NCBI GenBank assembly: GCA_018806915.1
Contig: JAGKQI010000043.1
Span: forward strand, 558,001-622,000
Origin: Phytophthora colocasiae
Taxonomy: Eukaryota > Oomycota > Peronosporomycetes > Peronosporales > Peronosporaceae
DNA length: 64,000 nt
Reading direction: 5' to 3'
The number at the start of each line of letters is the position of its first letter. Position 1 is the stretch's first letter. The position numbers were made by a program, and so were the translations under genes. Below the pieces are notes generated by a model, which was given only the letters and a program-made list of their open reading frames with translations, had not been told where the DNA came from and searched no databases. Of this stretch, positions 42,703 through 53,558 are shown piece by piece.

Positions 42703-43189
42703 CAACCACACCTTCATCATCGATAGAGATGCCGGTTACGAGGTCTGGAATCAACCTGTTATCAGTTTCGAGGTCTACGAACAGACTAACATGAGCACCG
42801 AGGAGGCCGGGCAGACATACTACCGTGAGGCAGAGTATCTGTGGAACCCGAACGCAACGAGTATCGTGTATGTCAAGTCGCATCTCTTGTGGGCCAACGA
42901 GACGTTCGTCGACGGTGGTCTGGTGGCTTCGGGTTTGAACGAAAAGTACACGGAAGGCGCAAACTACACCTATCTGCTTGAGCTGGATGAAAATGAGGAG
43001 ATCATTGGTGGGGAGTGGCTCTTCGAGTCGAACGACAAGCACCCGGACTTCCTGTGGTTCGCGGAAGGGAAGCCAGTAGAGAATACTGTGACGAGTATTG
43101 GTCTGAGTTACGCCAACGTGACGATGCTGCTGGAGCAAGCAACGGCGTGCTCCGAGTCGACCACGGTCAAGGCTGCTGCGATGGCGTAG
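42703..43189 (+). pseudogene. type-A TGase, 3' half, separated by Ngaro-like element
   Basis: This continues the type-A enzyme from the Asn of the NHTF segment. The Pep-13 position reads VWNQPVISFEVYE, keeping Trp, Pro and Tyr but changing Arg-Gly to Ile-Ser and Lys to Glu. The GGEWLFES and HPDFLWF segments near the C-terminus match the family. The protein ends shortly after the conserved Cys with a short Ala-rich tail. It cannot be joined to its 5' half at the DNA level because 5.4 kb of retroelement lies between. Confidence 0.85.
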
Positions 43190-43547
43190 GTACTCCGTTG
43201 AGGAGTACTTAAAAGTAGTGGTTCAGTAAGCAAGCTGGTATGTGAGATCCCCGATTGAAATTGAGCTTGCTTCATTTTTCCACTACTTAAGCAGTTTCCA
43301 ACCTGCTACACATTCGTCATAGATGGAACAGCTTCAAGGTCTATAAACCAACATGGGCACCAATTTCTTGCAAAGCAACACACTTTTTCTTAGATTGTCT
43401 TTCCATTTTGTTTTATTTTCTTGGTATGTTCATGAACAACAAACAGCGACCTTCTACCGGTACGCAGTCCGCTTCGGCTGCTTGTGTTCTGCGCTATCTC
43501 TCTCTTCTACCCAGAAATCCTCATAGCTTTCTCACTTGAACCAACGC
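43190..43547. other. intergenic region with one hairpin
   Basis: This lies between the convergent ends of the split TGase gene and the OGDH gene. It contains an imperfect inverted repeat (43213-43288) and nothing else recognisable. Confidence 0.6.
43213..43288. repeat. 76-bp imperfect inverted repeat
   Basis: AAGTAGTGG pairs with CCACTACTT at the ends, and AAGCAAGCT with AGCTTGCTT inside. It could be a 3'-UTR hairpin or a very small MITE; no target duplication was identified. Confidence 0.55.
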
Positions 43548-46500
43548 TTACAACTTGAAAGCCTTCTTGATGATACGATCCTGCTCGATCTGGTGCACAG
43601 CGTTGTAGCCCGTAGCAGGGGCAGCGGCAGGAGCACGGCCAATGAACGAGGGCCGGCGGGAGTCGCTGTTGAGCTGCGTCAGCGCCGTCTCGATGCGCGG
43701 CGACACGTACGTCCAGAAACCCATGTTGAGCGGCTCCTCCTGCACCCACTTGATGTCGGCGTTCGGGTAGCGAGCGGCCTGCTCCGCCACCTTGTCGAAC
43801 GGGAATGGCGCAATCTGCTCAACACGCACGATGGCAACGTCCTTGATGCCCTTCTCCTCACGTTCCTGGGCCAGCTCATAGTAAATCTTGCCCGAGCAGA
43901 AGACCACACGCTTCACCTTGTCGTCCTCGACTAGCTTCTCCGGCTCGACCTCCGGGATCAGGCGCTGGAACTGAGTGCCCTCAGCCATGTCCTCCATCTT
44001 GGATGAGGCCTGGCGCAGACGCAGCAGGTGCTTGGGCTGCACCGAAATCAGCGGTTTGCGGAAGTCGCGGTGAATCTGGCGACGCAGCACGTGGAAGTAC
44101 TGAGCCGGGGTGGAGCAGTACACCACCTGCCAGTTCGTGTGCTGAATCTGCATGCGGTTCTCTTCGTCCATGAGCGGCACGACGTTCGGGTCGTCGTCCG
44201 TGTTCTGCAGGTAACGCTCCACGCGGCACGACGAGTGTTCAGCTCCCTGGCCTTCGTAGCCGTGGGGCAACAGCATGACGAGACCCGACTGACGCATCCA
44301 CTTGTCCTCACCAGCGCTCAGGAACTGATCGATCATGATCTGAGCACCGTTAGCAAAGTCACCAAACTGAGCCTCCCACATCACAAGGGCGTTGGGGTTC
44401 TCCAGAGAGTAACCGAGCTCGAAACCAAGCACACCAAACTCCGACAATGAGCTGTTGGACGCCACAAATTCAGCCTGTGTGTCGGGCACAACGTCCCCGC
44501 CAGGGGTCTTGTACTCGAGAGGGGCCGACGGGATCGTCTTGTTGGCAAGGTTGTTCAGGGGAACGTACTCTTCGTTGGTCTCCTGGTCGTGAAGCACAGC
44601 GTGACGGTGGCTGAATGTACCACGCTCAACATCCTGACCACTGATACGCACGTGGTTGCCCTCAAGTAGCAGAGTGCCCCAGGCCAGGGCCTCAGCGGTA
44701 CCCCAGTCAATACCATCGCCCGACTCGATCGCGTTTTTCTTGGCCGCCATGATGCGGTCCAGCTGGCGGTTGACCTTGAAGTCTGGAAGGACCGTGCTGA
44801 TCTTCTCACCCACGTGCTTCAACACGTTCATGTGCACGCCCGTGGAGCGAATGCGCGACTGCTGGTTGGGGCTCTTAAACGAGTCCCAGCGGTTGGCAAG
44901 CCAGTCGCTCTTCTTCGTGTCCTCCCACTTCTCCGTCTCCTCGAACGTCCTCTGGAAGAAGTCCCAGACCTTGGTCACGACAGCGTCGCACTCCTCCTTG
45001 GTAGCAGTGCCAGCAGCCACCTGTTGGTCGATGTATGTGTCGAGCACCGACTTCATCTGGCCGATCTTCTTGTACATAAGCGGCTGCGTGAAGAACGGGT
45101 TGTCCACCTCGTTGTGACCGAAGCGACGGTAGCACGTCAAGTTGATGATCACGTCCGAACGCCACTTCTGGCGCCACTCGGCAGCGAACTCGAACACCTT
45201 AACAACCGACACCGGGTCGTCACCGTTCACGTGCAGGATAGGCACATCCATAGCCTTGCCCAGGTCTGTGCAGTACTGCGACGAGCGCGAGTTCTTCGGG
45301 TCGGTAGTGAAACCGATCTGGTTGTTCACCACGACGTGCACGGTACCACCCGTGTCGTAGTTGTCAAGGCCAGACAAGTGCATGGTCTCGTAGACGACGC
45401 CCTGCCCACTGAAAGCGGCATCACCGTGCAGCAGCAGCGGCATCACCTTCTTCTCTGCGTCAGCGTCGTTGCCGAGGTAGAACTGCTTGGCGCGAACCTT
45501 ACCAACCACGACAGGGTCAACAGCCTCCAAGTGTGACGGGTTGGCCACCAGGGAAAGGTGCACCTGACGACCATCGGGGTAAGCGCGGTCGTACGACGTG
45601 CCCAGGTGATACTTAACATCACCAGCGTTTGACCAGTCCTCCACATCCGGCTCGTTGTAGGACTCCACGTCAATGTGCGTGCCCTGGAACTCCTTGAAGA
45701 TCTGCTGAATAGGCTTACGAATGACGTTCGACAGCACATTGAGACGGCCACGGTGAGGCATACCGATCACCAAGTGCTCCATGCCGAGCGCGGTACCGCG
45801 GTCGATCATGAACTTAAGGCCGGGGATAAGACTCTCAGCGCCGTCCAGACCGAATCGCTTGGTGGTGTTGTACTTGTTGCCCAGGAAACGCTCAAAGACG
45901 ACGGAGAAGGCCAGACGCTCGAGAATGTGCATCTTCTTCTCCTTCGTCTCCTCATTCTTCACTAGGTGTTCCATCTTGGTACGAATCCAGTTGCACTGTT
46001 CACGGTCCAGCATGTGCATGTATTGCTGAATAAGCAAATCAACAAGAACGTTAGCACACTACCATCTTTCCCTTCAGCTAATACCACGCACCACTCCAAT
46101 AGAACTGCAGTACGTCTCCTTAAGACGCTGAACAATCTGACCGAGCGTCATGGTACTGGTGCCATCGGACAGCTCTTCCAGAAAGCCGGAAACACCTGAC
46201 GAGCTGGAAATATCATAACACAAAAACAAAAAATCAATCCTATAGATCTTTTTGACAAATCAGACACAGGAAAGATAAATACGTACAAGTTCTTGGGGAT
46301 AGCGATGACACGGTCCAGATCCTTTTCCGTGAAGCCGTACATCGAAATGTCCAGATCCGGAAGTACCGGTCGCTCCTGTAGACCCAGCGGGTCCAGATTG
46401 GCAGCCTCGTGGCCACGCACCTGGTAGGCACGAATAAGGTAACTGAGTCCGAGAGCGTCGTTCTGCTCAGTGGACGAAGCCGCAGCGCCGCCAATGGAAC

Positions 46501-46950
46501 GCACAGGCGTCACGCCCTGCTGGATGGTCGGCGGTGGGATGAAGGCTTCGCCGGGTACACTGCCACTCTCGATCTGGCGGAAGTAAACGTCCCAAGACTT
46601 GTGCACACTGTATACATATTGAACACAAATGTATAGTGTTAAGTGAAAAGTGTATAATCACTTTGTCGGCAACAGTGTCTAAAGTGCCTAAAGTGTCTAA
46701 ACGATAAAAATGAAAAAAAGTTTTGTTACCTCTTTGGGTCGCTCTTCCAGCTCGAATACATTTCCTCCACGTAAGCATTATTGTTGCCCGTCATAAAGGT
46801 CTCGCTTGGGTGCGGCGTGGACGAGAAGGCACGCGACCAGCGAGAAGCCACGTTGCTGGGGGCGTTCAGGCGCGAAGGGGCCACGCGCGCAGAGGTCATG
46901 CTGGCGCGCACGCTACGACGCACAGCCTTGGCAAGCCACTGCTGCGTCAT
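43548..46950 (-). CDS. OGDH: mitochondrial 2-oxoglutarate dehydrogenase E1, four exons
   Basis: E1 of the 2-oxoglutarate dehydrogenase complex decarboxylates 2-oxoglutarate with thiamine diphosphate in the TCA cycle. Four exons on the minus strand fit the frame: 46730-46950, 46607-46287, 46203-46092 and 46025-43548, with introns of 122, 83 and 66 bp having GT-AG ends. They encode about 1,043 residues, normal for the family. The N-terminus (MTQQWLAKAVRRSVRASMTS) is basic and Ser/Arg-rich, a mitochondrial presequence. Exon 1 ends in the YSSWKSDPKS segment typical of OGDH N-termini. Exon 2 has YQVRGHEAANLDPLG. Exon 4 has GMPHRGRLNVL, HGDAAFSGQGVVYE, the VVNNQIGFTTDP thiamine-site region, and the transketolase-like C-terminal half (LPHGYEGQGAEHSS). 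It is a single-copy housekeeping gene with no defects, in contrast to its surroundings. Confidence 0.96.
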
Positions 46951-47596
46951 GATAGTTCTAGGGGGTCTCGCTCGCGCTTCTTGGGCCGCAGATGGGAAAC
47001 TGAGGCTGAGGTCAGCGCACACCCGGCAAACTTGGATCCAGCATGGGTATGTCGGATAATAGGTAATATGGATGTCATTTTGGGATTTAAGCCTATTTAC
47101 TAAACTCACCCCTTCCTCTTTAGATAGAAGGCGATCAAACGAGAGCCACACACGTGCGAAAAGGGCCGGTTTTTGAACCTCCGTTTGGCAACTTGAACTT
47201 TTGCAGGCTTTTGTGCAATCGCCCCACAATAGACGGAGCGCTTCTGCTGGTGAGAACACGGCGTCGATACACTTGAGAGCTGGCGATCTCTGTGTGAAAT
47301 GCAAAGTGGCCGAAAGATGGGGTTGAAATGACTTAAAGCTTGGAGCGGATAAGGTCGGTTTTTGGATCGCCGGACGCAAATAGCCAGGTTTTATGCAATT
47401 TGGACTGGTTTAACAAAGTTCTCTTGATTTCAGTATGTTTCACTGAGTTTCACTATGGTCTCAGTTCGTTCAACTGGAGATGGGTGGCGCAGGAGGGTCC
47501 CCAAAACGTCCCCAGACCGCTAAACGCAATGTCCCCCGAGGTCTGTGACACAGCCATGTCACAATCAGCGAGGAAAGTGGTGATCGATCTGTTATG
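46951..47596. other. OGDH upstream region
   Basis: This holds the OGDH promoter side. CTCAGTTTCCCATCTGC on the minus strand near 47,000 is a weak initiator candidate. No other gene is supported. Confidence 0.45.
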
Positions 47597-48866
47597 GGGG
47601 AAATGTCAACAAACGTATAATTCGGCCGGTAAAGGCAAAATACGTAGTTTCTGCGTCAGTAAGCGTATACGGTACACAGCTGCGAGAAAGTTAAGCAGAA
47701 GGCGTATTAATTGTAGCCGATAATGCCAAGAAACGTATTCTAAGGAGTTCCTGCTGATTCCAACGTCGATAAGATCTCGAGTCTCTCAGGTACATTCATA
47801 TACTATGCTCTCCGTTGCGAATGATATGAAGCTTACAGTGCGTTTCTGTACGCTTCATATTATCCGCAATGTCACCACGAACTTCAAAAATTTTACTCCA
47901 GATCATCACAACATGGTGTGGAGTCTTCAATCCGCTGAAACGGAAGAAGCCTACCTAAGTGAGCTCGCGTGCATTGAGATTGCGCTTGGGCCCGACGTGC
48001 GCAAATACCTTGAATCGATCCCCCCGATAAACTGGTGTGTGCATGCCAATGTCGGGATCAAAGCGTTGTTTGGCTGGAGAACTTGTAACTGAAAGTCAAT
48101 TTGGTAACCAGTTGGCCATGGGATTTCGCCATTTGCCACCGCTTCAATTTGTCAAGGCGATGTGTAGCCAAATGCTGGATAAAGCCTACCAAAGGCAGCA
48201 GAATTGTTCGATTTGGGAGGCAAAGGATATGACTGTGACCCCAAAAGCATGGAGCTGTACGAAGTGGAATCGAAGGAAGCTGGACACTATCAAGTACAAC
48301 ATGCATCACAAGATGTCAGCTACGCCGTTCGAGACACGAATAGACATGCAATGCGTGTCAGGCATCGCGTTACACTGAGCTCTAACACTGTACGTGTGTC
48401 TTTATGGACCAGTACAAAGTACCATGCCGACACTTGATTGCAACGCTTAATAGCCGCGGACAACTCGATGCAGTGTTCGACTATTTCGACAGCGTGTACA
48501 CTATTGCAAGTTACGTGAAGGCATTTGCAAACAAGGTGGTGCACGTACCACTCGACCAAGATCTGATAAAGGATAATGTCACGTTGCCACCACGGCTTGC
48601 ACCAAGACGAGGTCGACCAACGACCAAGCGTACTCGAAGTAACGGCGAGGTTGGTAACGGGAGAACTGGTTATCGCTGTGGTAATTGCAGTCAAGTTGGC
48701 CACAACAAGAAGACATGCAAACGACGCAAACTCGGCTAACACATTTGTCACGTTGTGCCAATAAACGTATGCGGTATTACCGCCAGAAAGAATTCGATCG
48801 GTAAGGGGCAGGGCGTACGTATTTTGACGAAAAAACATATGTTTATACGTTTGTTGACATTTCCCC
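47597..48866 (+). mobile_element. Mutator-like (MULE) element, 24-bp TIRs, 9-bp TSD
   Basis: The ends are perfect 24-bp inverted repeats (47597-47620 and 48843-48866) starting GGGGAAATGTCAACAAACG. They are flanked by the 9-bp duplication TCTGTTATG (47588-47596 and 48867-48875), which fits the MULE superfamily. At 1,270 bp it is too short for a full transposase and carries only the C-terminal part. Confidence 0.9.
47805..48739 (+). pseudogene. MULE transposase C-terminal fragment
   Basis: The first frame (47805-48092) resembles the end of the transposase core. After frame changes the frame 48404-48739 has a SWIM-like zinc-finger end (VPCRHLIATL). It then has a basic stretch and the CCHC knuckle CGNCSQVGHNKKTC near the C-terminus. 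The catalytic DDE region is missing. The element must have moved with a transposase supplied elsewhere. Confidence 0.7.
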
Positions 48867-48875
48867 TCTGTTATG

Positions 48876-49049
48876 CCCGCAAGATGGAGAATCGGAAAAG
48901 AGATCCACTTGTTCATGTGTCTTCCGTTCTCTAAAAAGACTGCGTAAAAAGTGTATGTTTGGTTAATCAGACGTGGGGTCGGACCGGCTTTCTGAAGTTT
49001 GGAGCACTTCAACAAGGGAGATGCTCCGAAAAATGGATTCATTTTTCGT
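48876..49049. other. 3' flank of the GH5 gene
   Basis: Short spacer between the MULE and the GH5 stop codon; nothing recognised. Confidence 0.5.
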
Positions 49050-50288
49050 CTACTGGCTACGCAGGATACGCCCGAGTCGGTCGTCCGTCAGGAGCTTCTG
49101 CAGAGACCAATCGTCCAAGTTGCTATTGTCACCGCTTGCCACTTTCCACGACCAGAGCGTCCAGCCTCCTTCCGCTGCTTCGTGCACTTTAAGCTGCTCC
49201 ATGGCGAACGTGTAGAACAGATCGGGGTTGGTGCGACGCATGTTGGAAGCAGTGGCCACACTCCATTCTCCGATGAACAAGCGGTTGTGTCCCGACCGAG
49301 CGTTCCACTTGTCTACTCGCCCCTTGTACTCCTGTTGGACAGCTACACCCACCAACTGATCGTCTGGTGTGTGCTCGTATCCCCAGATGAAGTACGGATG
49401 CCATTCGACCCAGACGTTCGTGAACTGTGGCGCCTCCATGAAGCCCACCATTTCGTCCGGATTCTGTTTCTGCAGCATGGGCATGACACTCAAAACGCAG
49501 TCACTTCCAGTCGAACGCACTGCTCGGTATGCGTCTTGATAGAACTGGTACAACACCTTCTCGTCAGTATTGCCGTTCGGTTCATTCAACAAACCGATTC
49601 CGAGGAAAGCCTCATCGTGAAGATACCGGTCGGCTAGGAACCGTGCAACTTCGATGGTGTTGGCCACGTTCTCCGGGTACTGACTCCAGAACGAGTGTCC
49701 TGGACTTGCAGGTGACGAATGATCAGCGCCGTTCTGCGATCCTTTAGCCGCATGCAGACTGATCAGCACTGCAACGTTGTGCTTCTTGGCCCAATATCTG
49801 ATGAGCTGGTCCAAGTATACGATCGTCCCGCGTGTATATACTTGCCACTCGCGTTGGTTGGACGGGTCGTGGTTGTCATAGCCCAAGATCCAGAAGCCCA
49901 AAGGCACGCGAACAGTGTTGAGTCCTGCAGCAGCGATCTGTGCGATGTCGTCTTCGGTGATAAAAGTGGAGTGATGGTTGTTCAACTTGGAGCGGATGTC
50001 ATCTGGATTTCCGGCCTTCGTGATGGTCGTGTACTCGCCAGAGTTGGCGAAGCGGTTGTCTATACCTTGCCAGAACGCAACGTCCGCGGTCATCCAGTGC
50101 TCCGCGACTAGCCAACCGCCGAGGTTCACACCACGACTTCGTGTCAATCCATCGCGGATTTCCTGCTGCACGTGGGTGATAGCTGATTGATTTTCGATTC
50201 GAGATGTAGCATTGCCGATAGCGGAGACGAATGTTGCCAGAGTGGCTAGCAAGCTGAAAGCTGCGAATACTTTGGAGAACCCGTTCAT
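49050..50288 (-). CDS. secreted exo-beta-1,3-glucanase (GH5 family)
   Basis: This 412-residue protein has a signal peptide (about 1-23). It has the GH5 exo-1,3-glucanase landmarks in order: RGVNLGGWLVAEHWM, the NTVRVPLGFW segment, SLHAAKGSQNG, the acid/base Glu in GIGLLNEPNG, a WHPYFIWGYEHTP segment, and the nucleophile Glu in FIGEWSVAT. It would release glucose from beta-1,3-glucan, the main wall polymer of oomycetes and also plant callose. Roles in wall remodelling or host callose breakdown are both possible. The ATG at 50288 is supported by the signal peptide and an initiator-like TCATTCTG about 25 bp upstream. The gene is intact. Confidence 0.92.
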   Translation of the reverse strand: MNGFSKVFAAFSLLATLATFVSAIGNATSRIENQSAITHVQQEIRDGLTRSRGVNLGGWLVAEHWMTADVAFWQGIDNRFANSGEYTTITKAGNPDDIRSKLNNHHSTFITEDDIAQIAAAGLNTVRVPLGFWILGYDNHDPSNQREWQVYTRGTIVYLDQLIRYWAKKHNVAVLISLHAAKGSQNGADHSSPASPGHSFWSQYPENVANTIEVARFLADRYLHDEAFLGIGLLNEPNGNTDEKVLYQFYQDAYRAVRSTGSDCVLSVMPMLQKQNPDEMVGFMEAPQFTNVWVEWHPYFIWGYEHTPDDQLVGVAVQQEYKGRVDKWNARSGHNRLFIGEWSVATASNMRRTNPDLFYTFAMEQLKVHEAAEGGWTLWSWKVASGDNSNLDDWSLQKLLTDDRLGRILRSQ

Positions 50289-50310
50289 CTTCTGCGTTAT
50301 AGGTTGGAAA

Positions 50311-50318
50311 CAGAATGA
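50311..50318 (-). promoter_or_regulatory. initiator-like element of the GH5 gene
   Basis: TCATTCTG on the minus strand, about 25 bp upstream of the ATG. It matches the oomycete initiator but lacks a clear CAWTTT flank. Confidence 0.45.
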
Positions 50319-50410
50319 ATTGTGACGGCCATCTCTGTGGTGTCGAGTAGCAATGGCTACATGAATGGTATCAGATCGAGAGCTATTGGCGCCAGTTTCC
50401 TGAGGTGGCG

Positions 50411-53014
50411 TTAGCGTTCGACGTCACCCACAACGTCATCCTTTTCGTTATCAGATTGCCACCCCCAGACTTCTTTAACGACCGTTTTACTTGGTCCAAC
50501 TTGTACTTTGTTTTGTACATCGCCAAATGTGACTTTCTTCATATCGAATTCCGACTGTTCCATGCCCACTACGACGGTGCTGAAGCTTCGACCTTTGAGT
50601 CGTTTGGAACTGATGATCAGAGCCACAACGGCAGGTATCAGCAGTATCCCCGTGGTAAACAACATGAGTCCGATCATGGTGATCGAAGGTGCCATCTTCA
50701 CACAAATCACGTTGTAAATGCTGAAGAATCCGTCCGCGATGAAAGTGCAGTACATGGCCCTCTCGAAATCGTCGACGTACCTGATAAGACTACTCTGGAG
50801 CTGATCTTTAATCCTTTCCACTCGACCCAGCAGATTCGTGATGTTACTCTTGAATTCGTGGGTAAATTCGACGACATCCGTGACATTTCGCTGCAAATGA
50901 GCTGCAAAGTCAAACACACTGTTGTTGATAGTAGCGATGTTGACGAGTACACGGAACTGCTCCCCCATAAATTCGGAGAAGGCGCAAGGGTTCGAATGGT
51001 TCGTGCACACGAACGGATGACCGTAGTCCGAGTTCGGAAGGCCAGCGCAAACCGAATTGTTGTTTTCGTAGCGCTCGATGATGTATCCCACTGGGCTACT
51101 CGTTGACGATTCACCATTGTCATCCCAGGGTTGCAACGCGTTTTCCTTCGTGTATTTATCGTTTAATTTGCAGTATTTCGCGTCTTGAGTGGCGTACGAG
51201 TTGACAAAATCCACGACCTCGTCGAAATAGACCCCACTGAAGTTGAACGCAGCGTCTTTCGAGTTTGAAAACGTTGTGGAGAAGTTGTCCAGAGCGGAGA
51301 AGTCGAGCATTGAGCTGATGTTAATAGTGGGGAAGCTGATTCCTCCTCTTGCGAACGAAAGTTGAGACGACAGATCAAAAACATTTAACAGAGATTCGTT
51401 CTGGAAACAGGCGTCGACTGCCCTAGCTGAAGTTCCCAATGGTACCGTCCAATTAGTTGAGAAAATGAGAGCCACTTCACATGAGTCTCCGAGGACAATT
51501 CCAAGCGCAAAAATGACAGCGCTGACGATGAATACAAGGATGAGAACAAGGAAGCCACTGAAATACGCCAGGTACATGAGATAAGCAAGCAATTTCACCC
51601 GTACGAGGCCAAAAAGAATACCTGCAGCTCCTATGAGGATCACGCCAGTGGAGAAGTAAAACAGTGTCATGATCTCCAAGCCCAGATCATGTCGATGATT
51701 CTGGATAACATCGTCGTAGTGGTCGACTTTGCCTCTGGTAGTTTCCAACGTAGAGATGAGGTTGTCAGCCAGCAGAGCCTTCGAGTCAACAGCGTCACGA
51801 ACTGAGTCTGCTATGCTGACGAGCTTATGGTTAAGCTGGGAACGGACCTTAATCAGCTGCTGGACTCCAGGTTCCGCCTTCTTCTCAACTTCATCCGAAG
51901 CGGTATCAATCCTCAAGCTGATCGCAGTGCAGACGTCACATGGGAGGCAGATATTGCCATTATTCCCGATGTACTTCTCCTTGGACTGGTCTGTATGCAC
52001 CAAGCAGCCATCAGGAAGTGTGCGGTTAGCGGCATACACTCCAAATGCTCGAAGTTTCGCAATGAGTCCATATACCCCCGTCTCAATGAAATCCGAGCCA
52101 TCTAGCTCTTTTATGACGTGGTCTACCGATGAATTCACCTCGTCTCGGATGTTCTCAAGCGGATCTCGAATACTGACGACCCAGTCACTGCCATTCTCCA
52201 GTAGACCTGACGTCGCACTGAAGATTTCATCCACGGAGCCGAGGATGGAGTTGCGGTAGAGTAAAGCTGCCGTTGAAATGATGAAAACGCCTATAGAAGA
52301 GACCAGGAACAGCAACACAGGACAACACTTTTGTGCTCGAGTATACCCTGCTTTTCTAGTTTGTCGGATGCAGCAACGACTGCAACAACAGCGACAAAGC
52401 AGAAAGAAGACCATTGCAAACAGACTCACCACACCCAGGAGAAGTCCTGGAACCACGAAGCTGATGACACCTACAAGCCAATTCTTGATCGTACTGGACG
52501 CCATTTCCTTGTTCATGAGGCTCCTAGAGTCTCCATACACTTGAGCTCGTCTTGTATCTCCTTGATTAATCGCAGCCCAATAACAATTCGGCATCACCTC
52601 ACACGCTCCTTGAGTATACGCTTCTATGACTGCTTCATCTTGCAACGGGGAACCTGTCAGCCTCACGCAGTCGCCTTCACTGTCTTTATACGCGTCGTCA
52701 TCTGTACTGTTAACAAATCGAATGGAGTTTTTCTCTAACCCATGCTCACACAGTGCGATCTTCCCTGCGGTGATGAGATCTCTGTAGAACGTGTCAGTCC
52801 CTCCTCGAATGTCTTTAATGGCTCTACTGAAGAATGCACCCACTCCACTCGCTCCAGCTATCGCTCTCTCTTCTTCTGTTGATATGTCTTCGAGTCTTCG
52901 CTTAGATTCTACACTCGGCATAACTCTCGATAGAATTGACAGCATTTCACGCGAATCCGTGGCTGCAAAGATGACTATTGTGAACAGAACGAAGAGAATC
53001 ATTTTGCTGGGCAT
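50411..53014 (-). CDS. prominin-like five-TM membrane protein 1
   Basis: The 867-residue protein starting MPSKMILFVLFTIVIFAATD has a signal peptide and an extracellular N-domain with Cys pairs. TM1 (GLLLGVVSLFAMVFFLL) is followed by the Cys-rich turn CRCCCSRCC and TM2. A loop of about 220 residues leads to TM3 and TM4 (LVLILVFIVSAVIFALGIVL), a second large N-glycosylation-rich loop, then TM5 near the C-terminus and a basic tail. This topology and Cys cluster resemble prominins, which sit in curved membranes and cilia. Tweety-like channels are an alternative. It is a tandem paralogue of 58223-60772. A hAT element begins 17 bp upstream of the ATG and adds an in-frame upstream ATG (53143). Confidence 0.7.
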   Translation of the reverse strand: MPSKMILFVLFTIVIFAATDSREMLSILSRVMPSVESKRRLEDISTEEERAIAGASGVGAFFSRAIKDIRGGTDTFYRDLITAGKIALCEHGLEKNSIRFVNSTDDDAYKDSEGDCVRLTGSPLQDEAVIEAYTQGACEVMPNCYWAAINQGDTRRAQVYGDSRSLMNKEMASSTIKNWLVGVISFVVPGLLLGVVSLFAMVFFLLCRCCCSRCCIRQTRKAGYTRAQKCCPVLLFLVSSIGVFIISTAALLYRNSILGSVDEIFSATSGLLENGSDWVVSIRDPLENIRDEVNSSVDHVIKELDGSDFIETGVYGLIAKLRAFGVYAANRTLPDGCLVHTDQSKEKYIGNNGNICLPCDVCTAISLRIDTASDEVEKKAEPGVQQLIKVRSQLNHKLVSIADSVRDAVDSKALLADNLISTLETTRGKVDHYDDVIQNHRHDLGLEIMTLFYFSTGVILIGAAGILFGLVRVKLLAYLMYLAYFSGFLVLILVFIVSAVIFALGIVLGDSCEVALIFSTNWTVPLGTSARAVDACFQNESLLNVFDLSSQLSFARGGISFPTINISSMLDFSALDNFSTTFSNSKDAAFNFSGVYFDEVVDFVNSYATQDAKYCKLNDKYTKENALQPWDDNGESSTSSPVGYIIERYENNNSVCAGLPNSDYGHPFVCTNHSNPCAFSEFMGEQFRVLVNIATINNSVFDFAAHLQRNVTDVVEFTHEFKSNITNLLGRVERIKDQLQSSLIRYVDDFERAMYCTFIADGFFSIYNVICVKMAPSITMIGLMLFTTGILLIPAVVALIISSKRLKGRSFSTVVVGMEQSEFDMKKVTFGDVQNKVQVGPSKTVVKEVWGWQSDNEKDDVVGDVER

Positions 53015-53558
53015 GTCTGAGAGGGAAAACTCACACCTTGAACAAACCAAACCGAGGAAAGCGCTGAAATTTGGTTTGAACGTTACTTCCCCGTTGTTCT
53101 GAACCAAAACAAGTAGGTTTCGTGGTTTGGCTATGAAACCCATCCTGACTTCAAACCTGAACGGAGGTTTGGAGTTTCAGGTTTGGAGTTACGGCTTTAA
53201 GTTGTAACAACGAGAGCACCTATTGGCTACTGTTCTTATCGAAGATATGAAACGCGAAACGACTCAAAGATCTTTCCAGAGCACTCGGCTCTGATCTCAG
53301 CTCACACTACATTTTGCAGTACCCCCAACTCAAGCCCCTACAACAGTTTCGCTACTATCGCGTTGTAGGCCCAACATCTTCTGTATCAACCCTCAAAACA
53401 ACAATTCAGCGTCTACTCCGCCTTCACCGTTCACAAGAACGGAGTCAACTCTCGAGAAGAAGATGCTGACATCGGTCCTGTGGGTAGTACCCAGCAACCA
53501 GGTCATCCAGTACAGACAGTAGGGTCAGGGCCACTCCACAGCACTCGTGGAGACAGCA

